64,000 nt of DNA. It comes from Sphingomonas sp. KRR8. GTDB taxonomy: Bacteria > Pseudomonadota > Alphaproteobacteria > Sphingomonadales > Sphingomonadaceae. A program made the translations under genes and the position numbers. The stretch covers positions 2,166,001 through 2,230,000 of the forward strand of contig NZ_CP097462.1 in the NCBI RefSeq assembly GCF_023559245.1, in the 5' to 3' direction. The notes under the pieces were generated by a model that had not been told where the DNA came from, made no database searches, and was given only the letters and a program-made list of their open reading frames with translations. Below are positions 35,710 through 45,547 of this stretch, piece by piece. Position 1 is the stretch's first letter; every line of letters starts with the position of its first letter.

Positions 35710-36541
35710 GATCGCTGGGGTCGAGCGGCGGGTCCCATTCGGTCAGGTCGATGACCCGCACGCGTGGCTCGGCCGCCAATCGCCTGACGGCCGCGAAGAA
35801 GTCGCGATTGGTGATCCCGCCCGGACGTGCTCCCGGCGCCCCGGGAAACTGCGCGCGGTCGATGACGTCGATGTCGCAGTCGAGCAGGATCGCCTCGCAA
35901 TGGTCGAGCGCTTCTAGCGCGCGCACTGCCGCGGCCCGGCCGCCGGTTGCATGAACTTCCTCCGCGGTGAGAAGCAGGTGCCCGCCGGAGGCGGCGTCCC
36001 CGTGCATTGCCAGGCTGTTGGCGAACGGGGCGAGCCCGACCTGCACGACGTTGCGGCCGGGCAGCCCGTCCTCGCGCAGGGCGCGCACCGGATTGCCGTT
36101 GCCGAGCCCCCCGCTGGTGTCGCGCATGTCTAGGTGTGCGTCGAGGGTGATGAGCCCAAGCTTATCGAGCGGCAGTCCAAGCGCATCGCCGAGCCCGAGC
36201 ACCCCCGGCCGGGTCACCGCATTGTTGCCGCCGATGAGCAGGGTCAGCGCATGCGCCGCGATGCTTTCGCTGACCGCCGCGCGCAAGGGTGGCGTGGCCT
36301 GCTCGATCTTGAGCCCGTCCAACGCCACGTCGCCGCGGTCGCGGATGGTGGTCGCCAGTTCGGTCGAATGCTCGATGTCGTAGCGCCCGACCCGCCGAAG
36401 CACCGACCGCAACGCCGCCGGCGCCAGGTCGCAGCGCCCCGGCGTGACCGACCCCGCCGCCAGCGGAGCGCCGACCCAACCGATCGGCGCATCGGGGGCT
36501 CCGGTGAGCAATTCCGAGAGATTGGGCCAAGCGCTGGTCAT
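35648..36541 (-). CDS. hutG: Formimidoylglutamase-like ureohydrolase of the hut cluster
   Basis: A 297-residue arginase-fold protein that would hydrolyse formiminoglutamate to glutamate and formamide, the last hut step. Metal-ligand motifs are TLDAHLDMRD (Asp134, His136, Asp138) and LDCDIDVID (Asp223, Asp225). The first ligand motif, GGDHS in arginases, reads GGNNAVTRP (Asn106-Asn107), so one manganese-ligand histidine is replaced. It is divergent from hutI with only 36 bases between starts, pointing to coordinated control. I chose the ATG at 36541 (MTSAWPNLSE); longer frames run into hutI. Its 3' end overlaps the kinase gene by 62 bases. Confidence 0.85.
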   Translation of the reverse strand: MTSAWPNLSELLTGAPDAPIGWVGAPLAAGSVTPGRCDLAPAALRSVLRRVGRYDIEHSTELATTIRDRGDVALDGLKIEQATPPLRAAVSESIAAHALTLLIGGNNAVTRPGVLGLGDALGLPLDKLGLITLDAHLDMRDTSGGLGNGNPVRALREDGLPGRNVVQVGLAPFANSLAMHGDAASGGHLLLTAEEVHATGGRAAAVRALEALDHCEAILLDCDIDVIDRAQFPGAPGARPGGITNRDFFAAVRRLAAEPRVRVIDLTEWDPPLDPSDLSALTAGRWLAEVLAGFEAR

Positions 36542-36577
36542 TGCGCATCTGCCTAGCAGCGTGCCAAGCCCCACGCC

Positions 36578-37783
36578 ATGTGGGACCGGCTGCTCACCGA
36601 CTGCAACATCTGCACCATGGTGCCGACCCGGAACGACCCGCTGGGAGTCGTCCGAGGCGCCGCGATCGCGATTGCCGACGGACGCATCGTGCGCGTCGGC
36701 AAACGCACCGACATGGCTGGAATGAAGGTCGGCGAAGTGGTGCCGATGAACGGCCTGTGGGTGACGCCCGGCCTGATCGACTGCCACACCCACTTGGTCT
36801 TCGGCGGCACCCGCGCGCGCGAACATGCGCTGCGCCGGATGGGCGCCAGCTATGAGGAGATCGCGAAGGCGGGCGGCGGGATCGCCTCGACCATAGCTGC
36901 CACGGCCGCCGCGAGTGACGATGAACTGCTGGAAAGCGGCCGGCGCCGGCTGCGGGCGCTGATGGCCGGCGGCTGCACGACGGTCGAGATCAAGTCAGGC
37001 TACGGCAGCGATGTGGCCAGTGAGATGCGCCTGCTGCGCATTGCCCAGCGGCTGGCCGAAAGCGAGCCGGTGCGCATCGCCCCGACCCTGCTTGCCTTGC
37101 ATGCTTTGCCGAAGGGCGCCGACCGCAAGGCCTTCGTCGCCCAGGCGATCGATGAGCTGGTGCCGGCGGTGGCAGACGCGCAGCTGGCGACCGCCGTGGA
37201 CGGTTTCTGCGAGGGGATCGGCTTCCTGCCACATGAGATCGAGCAACTGTTCGTCGCCGCCGAAAACCAGGGCCTCCGGGTCAAGCTTCATGCCGAGCAG
37301 CTCAGCAATCGTGGCGGAGCCAAGCTGGCGGCGCGCTATCACGCCTTGTCCGCCGACCACCTCGAACATCTCGACGCCGTGGGGGCCGAGGCGATGGCCG
37401 CCGCCGAGACGGTTGCGGTGCTGCTGCCAGGCGCATTCTATGCGCTTCAGGAGAAGCAGAAGCCGCCCGTCGAACTGCTGCGCGACCATGGCGTGCCGAT
37501 TGCCATCGCCACCGACTGCAACCCCGGCACGTCGCCGCTGCTCAACCCGCAGCTGGCGATGAACATGGCCTGCACCCTGTTTGGGCTGACGCCGGAGGAA
37601 GCGCTGGCCGGAATGACCGTCAACGCCGCGCAGGCGCTTGGCATCGACGACCAGGTGGGCACCATCGCGGCAGGCAAGGTGGCGGACCTGGTGGCCTGGG
37701 ACATTTCGGAGCCGGCGGAGCTTGGCTACTGGATCGGTATGCCCGGGCCGGAGCGGCGGATGCTGGCGGGGGTGGATTGTTGA
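36578..37783 (+). CDS. hutI: Imidazolonepropionase
   Basis: A 401-residue amidohydrolase that opens imidazolonepropionate to formiminoglutamate. The metal-binding [30 protein letters not shown], the central KLHAEQLSN and the late TDCNPGTSP are all present, in the order and spacing of HutI. The length is normal. It begins the plus-strand hut run, and its stop lies 11 bases before the hutU start, indicating an operon. Confidence 0.96.
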   Translation: MWDRLLTDCNICTMVPTRNDPLGVVRGAAIAIADGRIVRVGKRTDMAGMKVGEVVPMNGLWVTPGLIDCHTHLVFGGTRAREHALRRMGASYEEIAKAGGGIASTIAATAAASDDELLESGRRRLRALMAGGCTTVEIKSGYGSDVASEMRLLRIAQRLAESEPVRIAPTLLALHALPKGADRKAFVAQAIDELVPAVADAQLATAVDGFCEGIGFLPHEIEQLFVAAENQGLRVKLHAEQLSNRGGAKLAARYHALSADHLEHLDAVGAEAMAAAETVAVLLPGAFYALQEKQKPPVELLRDHGVPIAIATDCNPGTSPLLNPQLAMNMACTLFGLTPEEALAGMTVNAAQALGIDDQVGTIAAGKVADLVAWDISEPAELGYWIGMPGPERRMLAGVDC

Positions 37784-37794
37784 GGGGACAGGAG

Positions 37795-39465
37795 TTGAAC
37801 GAACGCAGGGATAACAGCCGCCGGATCAGCGCGCGGCGCGGGAGCGAGATCAAGGCCAAGAACTGGCTCACCGAAGCTGCCGTGCGGATGCTGCAGAACA
37901 ACCTCGATGACGAGGTCGCCGAGGACCCGGAGAGCCTGGTCGTCTACGGTGGCATCGGCCGGGCGGCGCGCAACTGGGCTTGCTTCGACCGCATCGTCGA
38001 CACTCTGGAGCGGCTCGAGGACGACCAGACCCTGCTGGTCCAGTCGGGCAAGCCGGTCGGCGTCTTCCGCACTCATGCCGATGCCCCGCGCGTGCTGATC
38101 GCCAACTCCAACCTGGTGCCCAAATGGGCGACCTGGGAGCATTTCAATGAACTCGATCGCGCCGGCCTCATGATGTACGGCCAGATGACGGCCGGCAGCT
38201 GGATATACATCGGCACGCAGGGCATCGTCCAAGGCACCTACGAGACCTTCGCCGAGATGGGCCGCCAGCATTATGGCGGGAACTTAAGCGGCAAGTGGAT
38301 CCTGACTGCGGGCCTTGGCGGCATGGGCGGGGCGCAGCCGCTGGCGGCGGTGATGGCCGGGGCGCATTGCATCGCCATCGAGTGCCAGGAAAGCCGGATC
38401 GAGAAGCGGCTGGAGACCCGCTATCTCGACCGCCGCGCGACCAGCATCGACGAGGCGCTGGAGATCCTCCGCACCGCCGCCGAGCCGACCAGCGTCGGCC
38501 TGCTCGGCAACGCGGCGGAGATCATCCCCGAGATGCTCGCCCGAGGCATTCGCCCGGACGCCGTCACCGACCAGACCAGCGCCCACGATCCCGCCAATGG
38601 TTACCTCCCGATCGGCTGGACGGTGGCGCAGTGGCTCGAGATGCGCGAACGGGACCCGCAGGCCGTGGCGGCGGCGGCGCGGATCGCCATGGCGCGCCAC
38701 GTCGAGGCGATGTTGTCTTACCGCGACATGGGCGTGCCGGTGTTCGATTACGGCAACAACATTCGCCAGGAGGCGAAAGACACCGGCGTCGAGCACGCCT
38801 TCGACTTTCCCGGCTTCGTTCCCGCCTACGTCCGGCCGCTTTTCTGCCGTGGTATCGGGCCGTTCCGCTGGGTCGCGCTGAGCGGCGATCCGCAGGATAT
38901 CTACAGGACCGACCAGCGGGTGAAGGAGCTCATCCCCGACGATCCCCATCTCCACCGCTGGCTCGACATGGCGCGGGAGCGGATTGCCTTTCAGGGCCTG
39001 CCCGCCCGCATCTGCTGGGTCGGCCTTGGCCAGCGCCATCGGCTCGGCCTCGCCTTCAACGAGATGGTGCGGAACGGGGAGGTCAGCGCGCCCATCGTGA
39101 TTGGCCGCGACCACCTCGACAGCGGCAGCGTCGCCAGCCCCAATCGCGAAACCGAAGCGATGAAGGATGGCTCCGACGCCGTCAGTGACTGGCCGCTGCT
39201 CAACGCCTTGCTCAATACGGCAAGCGGCGCGACCTGGGTTTCGCTCCACCACGGCGGCGGCGTCGGCATGGGCTACAGCCAGCACGCCGGCATGGTGATC
39301 GTCGCGGACGGCACCGACGAGGCGGCGCGGCGGCTGGAGCGCGTATTGTGGAATGACCCCGCCACCGGGGTGATGCGGCACGCCGACGCGGGTTATGAGG
39401 AGGCCGCCGACTGCGCGCGCGAGCAGGGACTGGACCTGCCGATGCTCTCGTCCTCGCGGACCTGA
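37795..39465 (+). CDS. hutU: Urocanate hydratase
   Basis: A 556-residue NAD-dependent enzyme converting urocanate to imidazolonepropionate. The N-terminus [37 protein letters not shown], the NAD-binding [24 protein letters not shown] and the C-terminal [18 protein letters not shown] are typical. I chose the TTG at 37795 because it gives the usual HutU N-terminus behind AGGGGACAGGAG. An upstream TTG at 37777 would add six residues. Confidence 0.96.
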   Translation: MNERRDNSRRISARRGSEIKAKNWLTEAAVRMLQNNLDDEVAEDPESLVVYGGIGRAARNWACFDRIVDTLERLEDDQTLLVQSGKPVGVFRTHADAPRVLIANSNLVPKWATWEHFNELDRAGLMMYGQMTAGSWIYIGTQGIVQGTYETFAEMGRQHYGGNLSGKWILTAGLGGMGGAQPLAAVMAGAHCIAIECQESRIEKRLETRYLDRRATSIDEALEILRTAAEPTSVGLLGNAAEIIPEMLARGIRPDAVTDQTSAHDPANGYLPIGWTVAQWLEMRERDPQAVAAAARIAMARHVEAMLSYRDMGVPVFDYGNNIRQEAKDTGVEHAFDFPGFVPAYVRPLFCRGIGPFRWVALSGDPQDIYRTDQRVKELIPDDPHLHRWLDMARERIAFQGLPARICWVGLGQRHRLGLAFNEMVRNGEVSAPIVIGRDHLDSGSVASPNRETEAMKDGSDAVSDWPLLNALLNTASGATWVSLHHGGGVGMGYSQHAGMVIVADGTDEAARRLERVLWNDPATGVMRHADAGYEEAADCAREQGLDLPMLSSSRT

Positions 39466-39551
39466 GTTACGGTCCGACGACGAGGATCAAGCGAGCCGTT
39501 GCCAAGCCGGCATGGTTGGCTAGGTTCCCGTTGCCCGCCCGGAGGTGCCGA

Positions 39552-40040
39552 ATGAAGAACCTGCTCCGCATCCTCGTCCTCGTCTTCCTGCTTGGCGCAA
39601 CCTCGGCGCTCGCCGGGGCGGAGCAGTCCTGGCCACTGATGGGTAGTTGGGCGGTCGATGTGAGCCGCCTGCCCATGCCGCCCGAGGCGCGGCCGAAGAG
39701 CGTGACGCTGACCTTTTCGCGCAGCGGGGACGGCCGATACCATACCCTGGTCCGAATCCTCGCCGGCGATGGGTCGGAGCGCACGATGACCGGCAGCTAC
39801 ACCGCCGATGGTACGCCCTACAAAATCGAGGGCGACACGCTGGAGGCGGATACGGCGGCGGTGACCCTGCCAACGCCCGACGTCATGGTTCTTGCGCTCG
39901 CGAAGAACGGCACGCCTGCCTCGACCCGTGTCTACGCCCTGCAGCCCGGCGGCGAGGAACTGGTCGAAACGGCGGCCTATGTCGGTGACGATGGCAAGCC
40001 GCTGATCCGCACCAACGTCTTCCGCCGGGTCAGGCGCTGA
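39552..40040 (+). CDS. Hypothetical secreted protein in the hut operon
   Basis: A 162-residue exported protein with a signal peptide (MKNLLRILVLVFLLGATSALA). The mature part is beta-rich, with LMGSWAVDVSRLPMPPEARPKSV, TMTGSYTADGTP and a late VFRRVRR, reminiscent of lipocalin-like or DUF-type secreted domains. I cannot name the family. The ATG has a strong GGAGGTG 5 bases upstream. Its place between hutU and hutH suggests co-transcription with histidine degradation, but no histidine-related motif is seen. Confidence 0.75.
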   Translation: MKNLLRILVLVFLLGATSALAGAEQSWPLMGSWAVDVSRLPMPPEARPKSVTLTFSRSGDGRYHTLVRILAGDGSERTMTGSYTADGTPYKIEGDTLEADTAAVTLPTPDVMVLALAKNGTPASTRVYALQPGGEELVETAAYVGDDGKPLIRTNVFRRVRR

Positions 40041-40122
40041 GGGCCGCTGACCACGACTGCTCTCCCGCCAAGGCGATGCGAGCGAACTGGCCCCGTCGGC
40101 CCGTGTCTGGCAGGACTGGCCC

Positions 40123-41646
40123 ATGACCAGTTCCGACGTCCTCACCCTCGATCCTGAAGCGATCGGCCTTGCCACCCTCCGCCAACTCTGGCTCGGGACT
40201 CGGTGCCGGCTGGATGGGCCCAGTCGCACCCGCATCGAGGCCTCGGCCGACGCCGTTGCGCGGATCGTGGCGAGCGGTGACACCGTTTACGGCATCAACA
40301 CCGGCTTCGGCCTGCTGGCGCAGACCCGCATTCCAGCCGAGCGTCTGTCGGAGCTTCAGCGCAACCTGATCCTGTCGCACAGTTGCGGGCTGGGTGAAGC
40401 GACGCCGCGCCAGGTGGTGCGGCTGATGATCGTGTTGAAACTGCTCGGGCTGGGGCGCGGCTACTCGGGCGTGCGGCACCAAGTCATCGACGCGCTGCAG
40501 GCGCTGCTGGACCAGGACGCCATGCCGATCATCCCAAGCCAGGGCAGCGTCGGGGCGAGCGGCGATCTGGCACCGCTGGCGCACATGACCGCCGCGCTGA
40601 TGGGGCAAGGCTGGATCGATCTTGCCGGTGAGCGGGTGGCGGCGGGCCAGGCGCTGCAGCGGCTCGGCCGCGAACCGCTCGAGCTTGGACCCAAGGAGGG
40701 GCTGGCGCTGATCAACGGGACCCAGTTCTCGACGGCGGTGGCGCTCGACGCGCTGTTCGCCGCCGAGCGGGTGTTCGGCGCGGCGCTCCACAGCGGGGCG
40801 CTCTCGGTCGATGCGCTGAAGGGCAGCGTCAAGCCGTTCGACCCGCGCATCTCGGCGCTTCGTGGCCAGCCCGGCCAGATCCGCGTGGCCCGTGAAATCG
40901 CCCGGCTGCTGGACGGATCGGCGATTGTCGACAGCCATCATCGTTGCGGGCGGGTGCAGGACCCCTACAGCTTCCGTTGCCAGCCGCAGGTAATGGGCGC
41001 GGCGCTTGACCTGCTGGAGAATGCGGCCCGGACCCTGGCGATCGAGGCGGCGGCTGTGACCGACAACCCGATCGTGTTCGAGGATGAGGATAGCGCGATC
41101 AGCGGCGGCAACTTCCATGCACAGCCCGTCGCCTTCGCGGCCGACACCATCGCCATGGCGATGTGCGAGGTGGGCAGCCTGTCCGAGCGGCGAACTTCCG
41201 TGCTGGTGGACCCGAAGATGAGCGGTCTACCCGCCTTCCTCGTCGATGATGGCGGAGTGAACAGCGGGCTGATGATCCCCCAGGTCACCGCTGCCGCGCT
41301 GGTCAGTGAGAACAAGAGTCTGGCCTTCCCGGCCTCGGTCGATTCGATTCCGACGAGCGCAGGGCAGGAAGACCACGTCTCCATGGCCCCGATCGCGGCG
41401 CGCAAGGCCGGCCAGATCGTCCGCAATACGGCGGGGGTGGTCGCGGTGGAGCTGATCTCTGCCGCGCAGGGGGTCGATTATCACGCCCCGCTCGCCACCA
41501 GCGCGACCCTGCAGGCGCTGCACGCGAGGGTGCGGGCCATCAGCCCTCATCTGGAGGCGGACCGCTATTGGGCCGACGAGATGACGGCGCTTCAGTCAGC
41601 AGTGCTGGCGGGAGAGCTCAGCGGGGGCTTTGCCCTTTCGGGCTAG
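40123..41646 (+). CDS. hutH: Histidine ammonia-lyase
   Basis: A 507-residue enzyme that removes ammonia from histidine to give urocanate. GSVGASGDLAPLAHM contains the Ala145-Ser146-Gly147 triad that cyclises into the MIO prosthetic group. VYGINTGFGLLAQ, LQRNLILSHSCGLGE, and the late QEDHVSMAPIAARK are family segments. The stop is the shared palindrome CTAG with the convergent DUF2147 gene. With hutU, hutI and hutG it completes histidine degradation to glutamate and formamide. Confidence 0.96.
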   Translation: MTSSDVLTLDPEAIGLATLRQLWLGTRCRLDGPSRTRIEASADAVARIVASGDTVYGINTGFGLLAQTRIPAERLSELQRNLILSHSCGLGEATPRQVVRLMIVLKLLGLGRGYSGVRHQVIDALQALLDQDAMPIIPSQGSVGASGDLAPLAHMTAALMGQGWIDLAGERVAAGQALQRLGREPLELGPKEGLALINGTQFSTAVALDALFAAERVFGAALHSGALSVDALKGSVKPFDPRISALRGQPGQIRVAREIARLLDGSAIVDSHHRCGRVQDPYSFRCQPQVMGAALDLLENAARTLAIEAAAVTDNPIVFEDEDSAISGGNFHAQPVAFAADTIAMAMCEVGSLSERRTSVLVDPKMSGLPAFLVDDGGVNSGLMIPQVTAAALVSENKSLAFPASVDSIPTSAGQEDHVSMAPIAARKAGQIVRNTAGVVAVELISAAQGVDYHAPLATSATLQALHARVRAISPHLEADRYWADEMTALQSAVLAGELSGGFALSG

Positions 41647-42047
41647 CTCACCCGGACCCAGGTCTGGTCCTTGCAGATGAAGCCGAGCACGCAGCCCTGC
41701 ACCGTCAGCTGATTGCCGGCGAGACGCAGATTGCCGTTGGCGTGCATGTTCTGCTTGGGCAGGAACACCCGGCCCTTCCAGCGCTTGGTCCCAGCCGGGG
41801 TGATGTTGCTGAGGATGGTGGTTCCGATCAGTGCCTCGGTGCCGCCCTGCGCGGCCTTGGCCTTGGCCGAGGCAGTCGCCTGAACCACGCGGCCGCAAAG
41901 CGTCGGCCCACACTGGCCGATGCGGACGGTGACGCTACCCTTGGGATTGCGCCACAGGCCCTCGAGCTCGGAGGCCGGCGAAGCCGTGGCCGGAACCGCG
42001 CAGAGGGCCAGCGCCAGGGCTGCGGCGGTGTTGATTTGCTTGATCAT
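41643..42047 (-). CDS. DUF2147 family secreted protein
   Basis: A 134-residue exported protein with a signal peptide ending PATASPA. The mature part carries the DUF2147 pattern: GLWRNPKGSVTVRIGQCG, LCGRVVQATA, KRWKGRVFLPKQN and GCVLGFICKDQTWVRVS. The cysteines are paired as in the family. The function is unknown. It ends in the CTAG stop shared with hutH; 77 bases separate its start from the dnaE2 stop. Confidence 0.9.
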   Translation of the reverse strand: MIKQINTAAALALALCAVPATASPASELEGLWRNPKGSVTVRIGQCGPTLCGRVVQATASAKAKAAQGGTEALIGTTILSNITPAGTKRWKGRVFLPKQNMHANGNLRLAGNQLTVQGCVLGFICKDQTWVRVS

Positions 42048-42124
42048 GCGGTCCCCCTAGCAGCCCGAATCTGAGCCTGACCTTGCCGAAGCATGGCGGG
42101 AATGTGGCGATTCAAGGCTTGAGA

Positions 42125-45100
42125 TCAATTGGTCGGGCAATCGATGACGCGCGCCTTGGGGATGACTTCAGCCTCGCGCGGGTGGCGGGCCATGGGCGGA
42201 CGTGCCGGCCCGGCGCCGTCGCCGCGGCCAAGTTGCGGGTCGAATGGCTGCGCGTCGGACAAGGTTCGCAGCAGGCCGCTGTCGTCCTCCAGCCGCTGGG
42301 CGATCAGGTGGCACACCGCCTCGTCATGCTGGACGATGCCGTGCACCACCATCAGCCGTGCGCCCATCACCACCTTGCGCTGGGCGGTGAAGGCGTCAGG
42401 CCAGATGACGAGGTTGGCGACACCGCTCTCGTCCTCCAGCGTGATGAAGCAGACACCCTTGGCGCTGCCCGGTCGCTGGCGGATCAGCACCAGCCCCGCC
42501 AGGCTCACGCGGCGGCCATATTTGATGTCGCGAAGGTCGCACGCCCGAACGAAGCCCTTGGCAGCATAATGGTCGCGCAGGAACTGCATCGGGTGCGCCT
42601 TCAGCGACAGACGAACGGTCTGATAATCGCTGACCACATGCTCGCCGAGCGGCATGGTGGGAAGAACGGCGGTCTCGACCTCGTCACCTTCGTCGCGGGC
42701 ATCAGCGGCGGCGAACAGGGGCAGCTCCGGCACCGGTTTCAGCGCCCGTGCCTCCCACAGCGCCTGCCGCCGGTCGAGTTCGATGGAACGGAAGCAGTCG
42801 GCCTCGGCCAGCCGCTCCACCGCATGCGGCGGGACCCGCCCGCGGCTTTGCAATTCCTCGACCGTGGCGAACGGGGCCGCGCTCACGACCCGCGCTGCAT
42901 CCGCCACCCGCAAGCCTTCGACCTGGCGCAGGCCGAGCCGCAATGCGCCGTCCTCCAGCGAGCAATCCCACCCGCTCTCGTTCACATCCACCGCGCGCAC
43001 TTCGACCCCATGCTCGCGCGCGTCGCGGACGATCTGGGCGGGCGCGTAGAAGCCCATCGGCTGGCTGTTGAGCAAGGCGCAGGCGAAGGCCGCGGGATAT
43101 TTCCACCGCAGCCAGCTCGACACGTAAACGAGGTGCGCGAAGCTGGCCGCGTGACTTTCGGGAAAGCCATATTCGCCAAAGCCCCGGATCTGGTGGAAAC
43201 AACGTTCGGCGAACTCACGCTCGTAACCGCGCGTCACCATCCGCTCGACCATCTTGTCCTGTAAGAGGTCGATCGTCCCGCGGCTGCGGAAGGTCGCCAT
43301 GGCCTTCCTCAGCTGGTTGGCCTCTTCCGAGCTGAACCGCGCGGCATCCAGGGCGATCTTCATCGCCTGCTCCTGAAACACCGGCACGCCCAGCGTCCGC
43401 TTGAGGATTCGCTCCAGTTCGTCGGGCGGGCCGTGCTCGGGCGAGGGCCGGGGATAGACCACCGGCTCCTTGCCCTGGCGGCGCTTGAGATAGGGGTGGA
43501 CCATGTCGCCCTGGATCGGGCCAGGACGGACAATCGCCACCTCGATCACCAGGTCGTAGAAGCAGCGGGGCTGGAGGCGCGGGAGCATGTTCATCTGCGC
43601 CCGGCTTTCGACCTGGAAAACGCCCAGGCTGTCGCCCTTGCACAACATGTCGTAGACGCCCTTCTCCTCGCGCGGGACGGTGGCGAGGTCCCAGGTCTCA
43701 CCATGATGCCGTTCGACCAGCTCGAAGCATTTACGGATGCAGGTCAGCATGCCGAGCGCGAGGACGTCGATCTTGAGGATGCCCAGTTCCTCGATGTCGT
43801 CCTTGTCCCACTCGATGAAGGTACGGTCAGGCATGGCGCCATTGCCGACCGGCACCGTCTCGATCAGTGGCCGCTCGGTCAGGATGAAGCCGCCGACATG
43901 CTGCGACAGGTGGCGCGGCATGCCGATCAGCTGCTCGGCAAGCTTGATCACCCGGGCCAGGTGCGGGTCGGAGAGGTCCAGGCCCGCTTCGGCCACATGG
44001 TTTTCGCTGACGTCCTCGCCCCAGCCCCAGATCGTGCCGGCGATCGCCGCGCAAATGTCTTCGCTGAGGCCCATCACCTTGCCGACCTCGCGGATGGCCG
44101 AGCGCGGGCGATAGTGGATGATGGTGGCGGCGATCCCGGCGCGGTCGCGGCCGTATTTCTGATAGATGTGCTGGATCACCTCCTCGCGCCGCTCATGCTC
44201 GAAGTCGACGTCGATGTCGGGCGGTTCGCGCCGTTCCTCGGAGATGAAGCGCTCGAACAGGAGATCGGTGGTGGACGGGTCGACCGCGGTGATTCCGAGG
44301 CAATAGCAGACCGCGCTGTTGGCTGCGCTCCCACGCCCCTGGCAGAGGATCGGCGGCTCGCACGAACGGGCGAACTCGACAATGGAGTGGACGGTCAGGA
44401 AATAGCGCGCGAAGTCGAGTTTCGCGATCAGCTTCAATTCGTGGCGGAGCTGCTTGACGATCGTCTCGGGCACGCCGTCGGTGCCCCAGCGTTGCGAAGC
44501 GCCGATCCAGGTGAGGTGCTCCAACTGCTGCTGCGGGGTGCGGCCCTGGGGAACACTCTCGCGCGGATATTCATATTTCAGTTCGTCGAGGCTGAAGTGA
44601 AGCGCGTCGGCGAACGCGCGAGTGGCGCGGATCGCGTGCGGCCAGCGCTCGAACAATCGCTCCATCTCGGCCGGGCTCTTCAGATGCCGCTCGGCATTGG
44701 GGTGGAGGAGGTAACCCGCTTCCGTCAGCGTGGTCTTCTCCCGGATACAGGTCATGATGTCCTGCAGCGGGCGCTTGGCGGGCTCATGATAATGGACGTC
44801 GTTGGTGGCGAGGATGGTCCCGCCGATCGCTTTCGCCAGCCGGTCCAGCCGCTCGATCCGGGCGAGGTCGTCGCCGCGATAAAGGTGGGCGGCGGCGACG
44901 TGGCGGAGGTCGGGGAGGGCGGCGGTCAGGGCCGGCAATAGCGCTTCGAAGGCGTCGAGATCCTCGTCCGGCCAGGCGATGAAGGCGATGCCTTGCTGGT
45001 GGTCGGCGACGTCGGCCAGGCTGAGGTCGCACTGGCCCTTCTCCGCCCGGCCCTGGCCCAGGCTGAGCAGCCGGGACAGACGGGCGTAGCCTTCGCGGTC

Positions 45101-45538
45101 GATGGGGTAGGCGAGGAGGGTGGCAAACCTCTCATGGCGGAGCGGAGCGCGATCGAGGGGCGTCCGTTTGGGTGAGCGCCCCTCGACTGCGGCCTGGGGT
45201 TTCCGCTCGGGACGAAGGGGAAAAGGAAGGACGGTCGCACTCGCCGGTGGCGGCACGCTCACCACAAGCCGGCACCCGATCAGCGGCTTCAAACCCGCGC
45301 CTTTGCAGGCGCTGTGCATCCGCACCACGCCCGACAAGGTGTTGCGATCTGCCACTCCGATCGCGTCCATGCCCATGGCGAAGGCGGTCATCACCAGCTC
45401 GATCGCGTCGGACGCCCCGCGCAGGAAGCTGAAGGGCGTGGCGATCCCCAGTTCAACGAAAGAAGCCGGCGGGATGTAGGGCGCGGGCCCGTCCTTGCGG
45501 ACCAGCTTGCGGCGGGCGAAGCCTTCCTGTTCAGGCAT
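42125..45538 (-). CDS. dnaE2: Error-prone DNA polymerase DnaE2
   Basis: A 1137-residue C-family polymerase for translesion synthesis in the SOS mutasome. The N-terminal PHP domain begins FVELGIATPFSFLRGASDAIELV. The catalytic aspartates are in PPDIDVDFEHERREEVI, and CQGRGSAANSAVCYCLGITAVDP matches the DnaE2 palm. An OB-fold follows near the C-terminus (SLAGLVLIRQRPGSAKGVCFITLEDE). The length and the position 9 bases after imuB identify DnaE2 rather than replicative DnaE1. It lies at the end of the imuA-imuB-dnaE2 cassette. Confidence 0.96.
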   Translation of the reverse strand: MPEQEGFARRKLVRKDGPAPYIPPASFVELGIATPFSFLRGASDAIELVMTAFAMGMDAIGVADRNTLSGVVRMHSACKGAGLKPLIGCRLVVSVPPPASATVLPFPLRPERKPQAAVEGRSPKRTPLDRAPLRHERFATLLAYPIDREGYARLSRLLSLGQGRAEKGQCDLSLADVADHQQGIAFIAWPDEDLDAFEALLPALTAALPDLRHVAAAHLYRGDDLARIERLDRLAKAIGGTILATNDVHYHEPAKRPLQDIMTCIREKTTLTEAGYLLHPNAERHLKSPAEMERLFERWPHAIRATRAFADALHFSLDELKYEYPRESVPQGRTPQQQLEHLTWIGASQRWGTDGVPETIVKQLRHELKLIAKLDFARYFLTVHSIVEFARSCEPPILCQGRGSAANSAVCYCLGITAVDPSTTDLLFERFISEERREPPDIDVDFEHERREEVIQHIYQKYGRDRAGIAATIIHYRPRSAIREVGKVMGLSEDICAAIAGTIWGWGEDVSENHVAEAGLDLSDPHLARVIKLAEQLIGMPRHLSQHVGGFILTERPLIETVPVGNGAMPDRTFIEWDKDDIEELGILKIDVLALGMLTCIRKCFELVERHHGETWDLATVPREEKGVYDMLCKGDSLGVFQVESRAQMNMLPRLQPRCFYDLVIEVAIVRPGPIQGDMVHPYLKRRQGKEPVVYPRPSPEHGPPDELERILKRTLGVPVFQEQAMKIALDAARFSSEEANQLRKAMATFRSRGTIDLLQDKMVERMVTRGYEREFAERCFHQIRGFGEYGFPESHAASFAHLVYVSSWLRWKYPAAFACALLNSQPMGFYAPAQIVRDAREHGVEVRAVDVNESGWDCSLEDGALRLGLRQVEGLRVADAARVVSAAPFATVEELQSRGRVPPHAVERLAEADCFRSIELDRRQALWEARALKPVPELPLFAAADARDEGDEVETAVLPTMPLGEHVVSDYQTVRLSLKAHPMQFLRDHYAAKGFVRACDLRDIKYGRRVSLAGLVLIRQRPGSAKGVCFITLEDESGVANLVIWPDAFTAQRKVVMGARLMVVHGIVQHDEAVCHLIAQRLEDDSGLLRTLSDAQPFDPQLGRGDGAGPARPPMARHPREAEVIPKARVIDCPTN

Positions 45539-45547
45539 GGAGCGTCC

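Noticed and set aside
43433..44941. A 502-codon plus-strand open frame inside dnaE2
   Set aside because: Antisense to the strongly conserved DnaE2 palm region, with no recognisable protein family.
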